The position numbers and the translations under genes were made by a program. This document shows, piece by piece, positions 1 through 6,063 of a stretch of 64,000 bases of DNA. Each line of letters begins with the position of its first letter. Positions within the stretch are counted from its first letter, which is position 1. Below the pieces are notes generated by a model that was not told the DNA's origin, searched no databases, and worked only from the letters and a program-made list of their open reading frames with translations. The stretch is from Chitinophaga sp. CF418. GTDB taxonomy: Bacteria > Bacteroidota > Bacteroidia > Chitinophagales > Chitinophagaceae. The stretch spans positions 868,001 to 932,000 of the forward strand of contig NZ_FRCN01000001.1 in NCBI RefSeq assembly GCF_900142925.1, written 5' to 3'.

Positions 1-336
1 TGCCGCTCCTATACCTATGGTTCTCCCTGTGTGGGCGATCCGGCCTTTGTTTCCTTTTATAATGCCCTGATCACAACCAGCGAGCGTTATTACAATCTGC
101 CGGATCTCGTACCCACCATCCTGGATGCCTTTGGTTACGACCATGTGCACAGCGGTATTCCGCTGGATTCACTGGGAGATCCTGCGCTCAACTGGTTACC
201 CGATTGCACGCATTCGCTCAATACATATATGTACCTGTTAGGAGCCAGTCCTTCGGTGATAAACAGTAATTGCCTTATCTCTGATATAGACGATGATGTA
301 ATGATAAAAAAATTGAGTTTTCGTAGACGATATTAG
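1..336 (+). CDS. Class 3 lipase-like protein, C-terminal part
   Basis: The reading frame is open at the left edge, so only about the last 111 residues are seen. The segment begins with a TYGSPCVGDPAFV stretch, the strand that follows the nucleophile elbow in class 3 lipases. It continues with RYYNLPDLVPTI, where the Asp fits the catalytic acid, and ends with CTHSLNTYMYLL, where the His fits the catalytic base. The GHSLGG nucleophile motif would lie upstream of the window. Family knowledge says these hydrolyse ester bonds of acylglycerols. A GTG at 31 could be mistaken for a start but lies inside the conserved fold. Substrate and location are unknown. Confidence 0.7.
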   Translation, partial: CRSYTYGSPCVGDPAFVSFYNALITTSERYYNLPDLVPTILDAFGYDHVHSGIPLDSLGDPALNWLPDCTHSLNTYMYLLGASPSVINSNCLISDIDDDVMIKKLSFRRRY

Positions 337-454
337 TACACTATGGTTATGTTAATCAGGAAGGAAAGCCGCTTCGTTTATACGAGGGGGCCTATCTTTT
401 TTATAGGGGTCAATAAAACAATCCCGTGTATTATCCGGATTGGAACCATTCCGT

Positions 455-505
455 CCCCGGGGGTGCACCCCGGGCTACAAATACAAAGACCCCTAAAAGG
501 GGTCT
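455..505 (-). repeat. Two-hairpin intergenic repeat, copy A (inverted)
   Basis: Two adjacent palindromes are seen: CCCCGGGGGTGCACCCCGGG at 455-474 and arms AGACCCC/GGGGTCT at 487-493 and 499-505. Read on the minus strand they are joined by a linker of the type TGTATTTGTAGCCC. The same order (variable hairpin, constant linker, C/G-rich hairpin) occurs at 592, 13021, 41766 and 57615. The stretch 337-647 contains no gene. Confidence 0.6.
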
Positions 506-591
506 AATGCAGCGAATTAAAACCCGCGTATTATCCAGGGATGACCGCATCCTCTATGAAGATGATGCGGATAGCCACTGTCCTATGTGAT

Positions 592-640
592 TAGCTCCGT
601 AGGAGCTACGTGTTTGTAGCCCGAGGTGCAACTCCGGGAC
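592..640 (+). repeat. Two-hairpin intergenic repeat, copy B
   Basis: The first hairpin is TAGCTCC-GTA-GGAGCTA at 592-608, followed by the linker TGTTTGTAGCCC and an imperfect second palindrome around 619-639. It lies just past the stop of the AhpD-like gene and faces copy A, which is 90 bp away, in opposite orientation. Confidence 0.6.
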
Positions 641-647
641 AAGAATA

Positions 648-1181
648 TTAAAGCGCCGGAGCAGCCGGGAAATCAACCGGTACATGTGTAATACCGTGCA
701 GGTAGTTAGTGATCATTTTGTCGCCGATCAGTACTACAGTATCCACCAGGTTTTCATTGGTATAACCAACAGCGAAGAACTGGTCTACCGCTGCAGCATC
801 AGGTTTACTTCTGTTTTCAACAGCACTTTTTACGAGACGGGCCAGTGCATCCAGTTTAGGATCGAAAGAGGCGCCACCTTTGCGGATCTCTATGATCTGC
901 TCGTCTGTAAAACCATTCAGTTTAGCGATATATGTATGCGCAGCCAGACAGTAGTCACATGCATTCACCTGACTTACCACCAGATTCACCACTTCTTTTT
1001 CTTTTGCTTTCAGAGAGGTTTTACTGCTCTGTAATGCGAGGTAAGCACCCAATGCGTTCTCAGAGTGTGCCATTGTAGCGTAGAGATTCGGAACTTTACC
1101 GATACCTTTTTTCAGATTGTCGAACAACACCTGGTTAGCGGGACTTACTTCTTCTCTTGCTGGAACGTTAAATGTTTTCAT
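648..1181 (-). CDS. AhpD/carboxymuconolactone decarboxylase family protein
   Basis: This 177-residue protein carries the AhpD-type redox motif C75-x-x-C78-x-x-x-H82 within NACDYCLAAH, on the helix typical of the CMD fold. Family members act as alkylhydroperoxidases or as decarboxylases; the CxxC plus His pattern favours a peroxidase-like thiol role. The length is normal for a single-domain member. It is all-helical and lacks a signal peptide, so is probably cytoplasmic. The pirin gene lies 108 bp upstream on the same strand, so the two may be co-transcribed. The physiological partner and substrate cannot be read from sequence. Confidence 0.85.
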   Translation of the reverse strand: MKTFNVPAREEVSPANQVLFDNLKKGIGKVPNLYATMAHSENALGAYLALQSSKTSLKAKEKEVVNLVVSQVNACDYCLAAHTYIAKLNGFTDEQIIEIRKGGASFDPKLDALARLVKSAVENRSKPDAAAVDQFFAVGYTNENLVDTVVLIGDKMITNYLHGITHVPVDFPAAPAL

Positions 1182-1289
1182 TTTTATAAGGTTTGATCAG
1201 TTTTATTCGTCGTTATTGACGATGTAAAATTGCGACAAACCGAGCCCCTGAAAAATGGCTATACTTCCCAAAGAATTGTATTTTTTTCC

Positions 1290-2174
1290 CTAAAATGGCC
1301 GGGGGGTATTCTGGTAGGTGATGGAACCATATTTCCCATCAAAAAAGTCCCTGTAGGCGTCGGCTATTTCTCCTCTGTTATTCATTACAAAAGGACCTAC
1401 TGCAATGAAAGGCTCGTTCTGGGAGGCTCCTCCAAACAGCAGGATGTCAGCTATGTGGGTTTCTTCATTACGAAAAGCGATCTCATCTCCCCCGAAATCA
1501 AATACGGAAAGGCGGGAAGATCCCTGTTTCTGCCCATTTACTACAGCTTCGCCGGCAGGCACAAATACAGCATATTCATACCGTTTTTCCACAGGCATTG
1601 TGTATTTAGCTCCGGGGGTCAGGCGCAGGTGGCAGATAAAGTGATTATTATATACCGGAACCGGAGAGCTATCATTGCCTATATGCCCGATCAGGACTTT
1701 CGCTGTTCCGGCATCATCCGGCAGCATAATGTTGGGGAAGTCTGATTGATCCAGGAACATATATACAGGCGTCTCTCCTTTGATGGCGGCTGGTACGTTG
1801 ATCCACCACTGAATGGCATGTAAGGAGTGCCCCTGGAGTGTATTGCGGGGTATTTCTTCATGCATGATGCCTTTGCCGGACATCAGCCAGTGGGCACCAC
1901 CCGCTTTGGCGGTGGCACGGTTGCCATAGCTGTCTGCATACTCCATTTCCCCATCCAGGATGTAACTGAAGGTAGCTACTCCCCTGTGGGGATGAGCATG
2001 TTTTCCGGCTTCTGAGGGCTTATCACCGGGCACACTACTGGCGGGGCAAATCTGATCTATCAATACAAAAGGGCCTATTGCGTGAACATACCGGTTAGGG
2101 ACCAGGTGATTGATCAACAGCGCGCCCACTTTTGCATTTCTACCTTCCAGGGTAGCCAACAATGCTTTTTCCAT
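1290..2174 (-). CDS. Pirin family protein
   Basis: The 294-residue protein is a bicupin of the pirin family. The N-terminal cupin shows HAHPHRGVATFSYILDGE, with H61 and H63 fitting two iron ligands, and MHEEIP, with H105 and E107 fitting the other two, so the metal site appears complete. Pirins are cytosolic Fe(II) proteins; some have quercetinase activity and others are redox-linked regulators. The start is the first Met of the frame, followed by a normal coding N-terminus. It is divergent from the Ro60 gene across a 291-bp intergenic region and upstream of the AhpD-like gene. Which pirin activity it has is not decidable here. Confidence 0.9.
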   Translation of the reverse strand: MEKALLATLEGRNAKVGALLINHLVPNRYVHAIGPFVLIDQICPASSVPGDKPSEAGKHAHPHRGVATFSYILDGEMEYADSYGNRATAKAGGAHWLMSGKGIMHEEIPRNTLQGHSLHAIQWWINVPAAIKGETPVYMFLDQSDFPNIMLPDDAGTAKVLIGHIGNDSSPVPVYNNHFICHLRLTPGAKYTMPVEKRYEYAVFVPAGEAVVNGQKQGSSRLSVFDFGGDEIAFRNEETHIADILLFGGASQNEPFIAVGPFVMNNRGEIADAYRDFFDGKYGSITYQNTPRPF

Positions 2175-2465
2175 TTACGTTACTTTTTAGCTTCACTCAG
2201 GACTCAATATACCCGACAAAAGGGCTGGCTACCAAGGGGCTGCCAACGGATAGTTTTCACAATTCGATTCTGTGGGTCTGGGCTGTTTAAACAAAGATAA
2301 CCATATACTTATCCATCCTGAATGACATTTGCCGAAAAATAGGATTGACATTTATCAACCGTGACAAGATAAGTTTTCAAAGATTCTTAAAAGAAATTTT
2401 ATCCTGCGCAAAAAGAGTGCGCATGTGCGTTTCAACTTTGTATCATCAAACAAACAAAAACGGTC

Positions 2466-3992
2466 ATGAGATTCAATTTTATCAAAACTAAGACACCGGT
2501 TACCAACCACGAAGGAGCAAAGGCCTACACGCTGACGCCGGAAATGGAACTGTACAGTGCCGTAGTTACAGCTTCTCTGCAGGACCAGTTTTATGAGAAA
2601 ACCACAGACAAGCTGGAACGTCTCCGCTCCCTGATTGCTAAGAACGATCCGGCGTTTGTAGCCAGACTGGCTGTGTATACCCGTGAAAAGATGTACCTGC
2701 GTTCTGTACCATTAGTACTGGCAGTAGAACTGGCGCGGACACATAAAGGTGACAACCTGGTAAGCCGTATGGCGGGCCGTGTTGTACAGCGTGCGGATGA
2801 GATCACAGAATTGCTGGCATATTATGCGCTGGCTAACAACAGAAAGGAAGTAAAACAACTGAATAACCTGAGCAAGCAGTTACAGAAAGGACTGGGTATT
2901 GCCTTCAATAAATTTGATGAATACCAGTTTGCTAAATATAACCGTAAAGCAGCGGTGACATTGAAAGATGCACTGTTTGTCGTACACCCGAAAGCGAAAG
3001 ATGAATCGCAGCAAGTGCTATTCAATAAAATAGTCAATGACGAACTGCAAACACCTTATACCTGGGAGACAGAACTGTCTGCAGCAGGACAGGTAGGGTA
3101 CGACTCAGAAAACAAGAAAGCAAAAGCTTTCAGGAAAGTATGGGAAGATCTGATCGACAGCGGTCAGCTGGGTTATATGGCCACCTTACGTAACCTGCGT
3201 AATATGCTGGATTATGATGTGAGCACAGCACACCTGCAAAAAGTGTGTGCTAAATTGTCTGACAAAGAGGCGGTACTGAAATCAAAACAATTACCTTTCC
3301 GTTTCCTGTCTGCCTATCGTGAGCTGAAGGACATCGATCATGGTATGATCGTCAGCATTAAGCGTGCACTGGAAAAGGCGCTGCAGATATCTGTACAACA
3401 CCTGAAAGGGTTCGATGCGAAGACCCGTGTGGTGATAGCTTGCGACGTATCTGGTTCTATGCAGAAGCCGATCTCTCCAAAGAGTAAGGTCATGCTCTAT
3501 GATATAGGACTGTTGCTTGGAATGCTGTTACAGCATAAATGTGAGTATGTTACTGCCGGTATGTTTGGTGATACCTGGAAAAGAGTGAGTATGTCGCCAG
3601 ATAACATCCTTGCTAATGTAGACGAGTTCTATCGCCGGGAAGGAGAAGTGGGTTATGCGACGAATGGTTACCTGGTGCTGGACAACCTTATCAAAAGAAA
3701 AGGTGTAGTGGAAAAGATCATGCTCTTCACAGACGGACAGCTGTGGGATAGCAATACCAACAATACAGCCACGGGCAACAGAATGTCAGCAAAGTGGATG
3801 GAGTATAAAAAGATAGCTCCTGATGCGAAGCTGTACCTCTTTGACCTGGCAGGATATAACGCTGTACCGCTGGATGTACGTCAGAATGATGTATTCCTGA
3901 TAGCGGGATGGAGTGAAAAAGTATTCGAGATAATGGATGCCATTGAAAAGGGTAGCGATGCTATCACAGAGATTGCCGGCCTTGCTTTATAG
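2466..3992 (+). CDS. rsr: Ro60/Rsr-type TROVE and vWA domain RNA-binding protein
   Basis: The 508-residue protein has an N-terminal alpha-helical TROVE (HEAT-like) region over about residues 1-310 and a C-terminal von Willebrand A domain. The vWA MIDAS is intact: D327-x-S329-x-S331 in IACDVSGSM, a Thr near residue 399 and D423 in LFTDGQLW. Ro60 proteins form a ring that binds the ends of misfolded RNAs in its hole and Y RNAs on its outer surface. In Deinococcus and Salmonella, Rsr works with Y RNA and PNPase in RNA decay. The gene starts 7 bases after GGTC with no strong ribosome site, as usual in this phylum. Directly downstream is an array of Y-RNA-like elements (4053-4874), which strongly supports the assignment. 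Confidence 0.93.
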   Translation: MRFNFIKTKTPVTNHEGAKAYTLTPEMELYSAVVTASLQDQFYEKTTDKLERLRSLIAKNDPAFVARLAVYTREKMYLRSVPLVLAVELARTHKGDNLVSRMAGRVVQRADEITELLAYYALANNRKEVKQLNNLSKQLQKGLGIAFNKFDEYQFAKYNRKAAVTLKDALFVVHPKAKDESQQVLFNKIVNDELQTPYTWETELSAAGQVGYDSENKKAKAFRKVWEDLIDSGQLGYMATLRNLRNMLDYDVSTAHLQKVCAKLSDKEAVLKSKQLPFRFLSAYRELKDIDHGMIVSIKRALEKALQISVQHLKGFDAKTRVVIACDVSGSMQKPISPKSKVMLYDIGLLLGMLLQHKCEYVTAGMFGDTWKRVSMSPDNILANVDEFYRREGEVGYATNGYLVLDNLIKRKGVVEKIMLFTDGQLWDSNTNNTATGNRMSAKWMEYKKIAPDAKLYLFDLAGYNAVPLDVRQNDVFLIAGWSEKVFEIMDAIEKGSDAITEIAGLAL

Positions 3993-4017
3993 CAGTTCAT
4001 TTTTTGTTACCTCATAA

Positions 4018-4046
4018 AAACATCCCTCTGAAAGGGAGGGATGTTT
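4018..4046 (+). terminator. Hairpin after Ro60 gene
   Basis: Arms of 11 bp, AAACATCCCTC and GAGGGATGTTT, enclose a 7-base loop 25 bp after the Ro60 stop. Only a TTT follows, so it may be a weak terminator or a processing hairpin between the mRNA and the Y RNAs. Confidence 0.55.
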
Positions 4047-4052
4047 AAAGAA

Positions 4053-4195
4053 AAAGCAGGTGTCGTTGAGTAAGCATTACTTCGTAAGGGTTCCGGGGGT
4101 CGGGGGTTCAAGTCCCTCTCTGTCGCAAGACAGGTAGCGCAGTTGGTTAGCGCACCGGGTTAGAATCATATGTTTACCGTTTATTACCCTGCTTT
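4053..4195 (+). ncRNA. yrlA-like: Y-RNA-like RNA 1 with permuted tRNA module
   Basis: The ends pair: AAAGCAGG (4053-4060) with CCTGCTTT (4188-4195), leaving C4187 bulged. A second helix pairs TAAGCAT (4071-4077) with ATGTTTA (4169-4175). Between them lies a complete tRNA core in rotated order. T-arm: GGGGG, loop TTCAAGT, CCCTC (4102-4118). Acceptor stem: CTGTC/GACAG closed by a GCAA tetraloop (4120-4133). Then TA at positions equivalent to 8-9 and D-arm GCGC/GCGC with loop AGTTGGTTA (4137-4153). CCGGG (4155-4159) pairs with TCCGG (4092-4096), equal to anticodon-stem positions 27-31/39-43, followed by a 5-base variable loop. Transcript ends are inferred from the closing stem. Confidence 0.85.
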
Positions 4196-4208
4196 CTTTT
4201 ACATTCTT

Positions 4209-4324
4209 CAGAATGGGTGTCGTCAGGAAAGTGTTACTTCGCCACTCCAAATGCCGTTTGATAGTTCAGTGCTGCCGATGCAGTTACGGGACCGTCTTTC
4301 ACTTCCGCCAGTCACCCCATTCTG
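4209..4324 (+). ncRNA. Y-RNA-like RNA 2, non-tRNA loop
   Basis: The closing stem pairs CAGAATGGG (4209-4217) with CCCATTCTG (4316-4324), nine perfect pairs, with C4315 bulged as in the other copies. The upper helix is GGAAAGTG/CACTTCC. Compared with GGAAAGCG/CGCTTCC in copies 3-5, both strands have changed together, a compensatory change. The conserved GTGTCGT and TTACTTCG blocks are present. The loop (about 4240-4295) lacks T-arm and D-arm sequences, so this copy may bind a different partner. Confidence 0.75.
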
Positions 4325-4345
4325 TTCTTTGTTTTAAACTTCTTG

Positions 4346-4479
4346 TAAAACGGGTGTCGTTTGGAAAGCGTTCCTTCGATCCAAAAAGTAGACGGGGGTT
4401 CGAGTCCCTCTTCGCTGCAAGCGAATAGTTTAGTTGGAAGAACGACTGAAAGCCGCTTCCAGGTTGTTACCCCGTTTTA
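4346..4479 (+). ncRNA. yrlA-like: Y-RNA-like RNA 3 with partial tRNA-like module
   Basis: The closing stem is TAAAACGGG/CCCGTTTTA (4346-4354 with 4471-4479) with C4470 bulged. The upper helix is GGAAAGCG/CGCTTCC. The loop has a T-arm (GGGGG, TTCGAGT, CCCTC at 4394-4410), a capped acceptor stem TTCGC/GCGAA with a TGCAA loop, and a D-arm-like GTTT/GAAC around AGTTGGAA. The anticodon-stem-like pairing seen in copies 1 and 5 is not evident, so this module is less complete. Confidence 0.78.
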
Positions 4480-4490
4480 TTTATCGTCAT

Positions 4491-4560
4491 GAACAAGTGT
4501 CGTAAGGAAAGCGTTACTTCGTATTAAGGAAAACAGTCGCTTCCGGTTGTTACCTTGTTC
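4491..4560 (+). ncRNA. Y-RNA-like RNA 4, minimal 70-nt form
   Basis: GAACAAG (4491-4497) pairs with CTTGTTC (4554-4560), with C4553 bulged and T4498-A4552 closing the helix. The upper helix is GGAA-A-GCG with CGC-TTCC. The conserved GTGTCGT, TTACTTCG and GGTTGTTACC blocks are all present. The loop is only about 20 bases and lacks any tRNA-like part. This looks like a bare Ro60-binding stem. A run TTCTTTTTAA follows directly. Confidence 0.75.
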
Positions 4561-4576
4561 TTTTTAATATCTTCTT

Positions 4577-4707
4577 AACAGGTGTCGTAGGAAAGCGTTA
4601 CTTCGAGTTAAACTATGTGTCGGGGGTTCGAGTCCCTCTCTGCCGCAAGGCAGGTAGCTCAGTTGGTAGAGCAATAGTGTAAGCCGCTTCCGGTTTGTTA
4701 CCCTGTT
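4577..4707 (+). ncRNA. yrlA-like: Y-RNA-like RNA 5 with best permuted tRNA module
   Basis: AACAGG (4577-4582) pairs with CCTGTT (4702-4707), C4701 bulged; the upper helix is GGAAAGCG/CGCTTCC. The permuted tRNA core is textbook. T-arm GGGGG-TTCGAGT-CCCTC (4622-4638); acceptor CTGCC-GCAA-GGCAG (4640-4653); TA; D-arm GCTC-AGTTGGTA-GAGC (4657-4672). ATAGT (4674-4678) pairs perfectly with ACTAT (4612-4616), reproducing anticodon-stem positions 27-31/39-43, and GTGTC gives a 5-base variable loop. There is no anticodon loop: the chain opens there into the Y-RNA stem. Spacing to copies 4 and 6 is 16 and about 21 bp. Confidence 0.87.
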
Positions 4708-4728
4708 TATTTTTTAACACCTTCCTGA

Positions 4729-4874
4729 ACAGGTGTCGTAGGAAAGCGTTACTTCGTTCGAATCTGCATACGGGGGTTCGATTCCCTCTCCGCCGCAAGG
4801 CGGATGGCTGAGATGGTTGCAGAATGCAATCCTGGCCATTTATGGTAATCCAACACAGTACAATCTTGACCTGG
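4729..4874 (+). ncRNA. Y-RNA-like RNA 6, diverged 3' half
   Basis: The 5' side is identical in layout to copy 5: AACAGGTGTCGTAGG, then GGAAAGCG and TTACTTCG. A T-arm (GGGGG-TTCGATT-CCCTC at 4772-4788) and acceptor stem CCGCC-GCAA-GGCGG (about 4790-4803) follow. In place of a normal D-arm there is a hairpin closed by ATGGC/GCCAT (4804-4808 with 4835-4839). The 3' strand of the closing stem is unclear; ACCTG at 4869-4873 can pair with CAGGT at 4730-4734. The 3' end is therefore approximate, and this copy may be decaying. Confidence 0.6.
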
Positions 4875-4953
4875 TGTCTCTTTAATTTTAGCGGTAAGAT
4901 GGAGGTTGTTAACGTTCTATGAACAATAATAACTTCAAGCTCAATCTATATCA

Positions 4954-5001
4954 AAATAAAACAGAGCTGACCAATACATTTTGGTCAGCTCTGTTTTATT
5001 T
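4954..5001 (+). terminator. Strong bidirectional-type terminator after Y RNA array
   Basis: Perfect 19-bp arms (4954-4972 and 4983-5001) enclose a 10-base loop; the stem ends in GTTTTATTT. It is probably the terminator of the whole array. From 5002 to 5420 no gene is visible; a perfect GTTTGTT-AA-AACAAAC palindrome lies at 5217-5232. Confidence 0.75.
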
Positions 5002-5420
5002 CTAATATGCTTATTTAAACAGTAATTGTCGTTGTCATTATGCCACGGCTATGCCTGGCCTCCGGGCGAAAAAATGCGCCTGTCATTACCCCATATTCTC
5101 ACTTTTTTTCTCTATTATCCGGTATTTCATATCCACATTTTTCACTACGCAAGACCAGTGCGTAACGCGTAACTATCTTTGATTTATCAAACGATGATAC
5201 AGAAAAACCTGTCATTGTTTGTTAAAACAAACCCCAAAAACTCATGATTATACCCCAGACCATTTAACCATTAGTTTGAACCCCAATCCTGCACTACTGC
5301 AATTACAGTCATCTATGCTTTAAGATGGTGGTCAATGCGGCCGGGAGTCCTTCCTGTCCTCATTGGCCACGGTGTAGGTTGCTTATCGGAAATCATTCAA
5401 TAAATCAATTTTTATATACT

Positions 5421-5933
5421 ATGTTAAAATCGAAGATCGACCAACCATTCAGCACTGTTCTTAATCTTGGCACCCCAGGGTATTTGTCAAGAAGCGGCCA
5501 GGTGTCGTCTGGAGGGTTTATCACCACAGTTGCCACACTTGACAACAGAGAATTAAAAAAATCAGACGGAATTGTTCACTTGTCAGCATTTGGACAGATC
5601 TATGGCGTTGATCCGCAATCATCACTTCCCAACGACCTGGTCATTGTATTTGGAGATGAAAGAGACCTGCATGAGGAATTTGTTTTATTCAACCAACCAC
5701 TTCCCCCAAGCGATCTTACTTACAAGGTAGATATTCAATTCAGTCTCTGGGGAGATGCATATTATGGCACCTGTTCCGTCAGCTTTGACACAGGTATCTC
5801 CTTCATGAAACCATTCTCCATCCCTAACTGCGGTGGAAATAACTTTACTGCGATCCGGCTGAAAACCACAAAGCTCTCAAACAGCGATGTTCAGACCACC
5901 CTGGACGGGTTTAATTACCTACTCCTCAATTAG
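5421..5933 (+). CDS. Hypothetical protein, family not recognised
   Basis: This is a 170-residue protein if translation starts at ATG 5421. An earlier in-frame ATG at 5325 would add 32 residues of Pro/Cys-rich sequence unlike a normal N-terminus, so the later start is preferred. There is no signal peptide or membrane segment. The sequence is rich in Thr, Ser, Phe and Asp with alternating hydrophobic residues, suggesting a beta-sandwich-like soluble protein. No catalytic motif is seen. It stands alone, between the Y RNA array terminator and a branched terminator at 5965-6030. No function can be assigned. Confidence 0.6.
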   Translation: MLKSKIDQPFSTVLNLGTPGYLSRSGQVSSGGFITTVATLDNRELKKSDGIVHLSAFGQIYGVDPQSSLPNDLVIVFGDERDLHEEFVLFNQPLPPSDLTYKVDIQFSLWGDAYYGTCSVSFDTGISFMKPFSIPNCGGNNFTAIRLKTTKLSNSDVQTTLDGFNYLLLN

Positions 5934-5964
5934 AACACCCCGTCTCAGGACCGGAGCGTAAAAA

Positions 5965-6030
5965 CGGCCTCACTTCTATCAATGCAAGTGGCAGGAAATC
6001 TGCTGCGATGCACTGGTAGAAGTGAGGCCG
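5965..6030. terminator. Branched bidirectional terminator
   Basis: Perfect 14-bp arms CGGCCTCACTTCTA (5965-5978) and TAGAAGTGAGGCCG (6017-6030) enclose 38 bases that can form a smaller inner hairpin. It separates two convergent genes: the unknown protein on plus and the MFS gene on minus. Confidence 0.7.
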
Positions 6031-6063
6031 CGTTGTATGTAGCTTTGTCAGTATCTGCGTTTA

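Noticed and set aside
4613..4798. A 61-residue minus-strand protein (RRGNRTPVC start).
   Set aside because: It is the common spurious translation of the antisense of tRNA-like sequences and overlaps two Y RNAs.
4100..4830. Apparent tRNA genes in the array (strong T-arm and D-arm sequences).
   Set aside because: The T-arm precedes the D-arm, the acceptor ends are joined by a GCAA loop and there is no anticodon loop, so these are permuted tRNA-like modules in Y RNAs, not tRNA genes.
4891..4920. Seventh Y RNA (GGTTGTTAAC resembles the conserved 3' block).
   Set aside because: No matching closing stem or 5' block could be found, although GGTGTC occurs at 4873; it may be a remnant.
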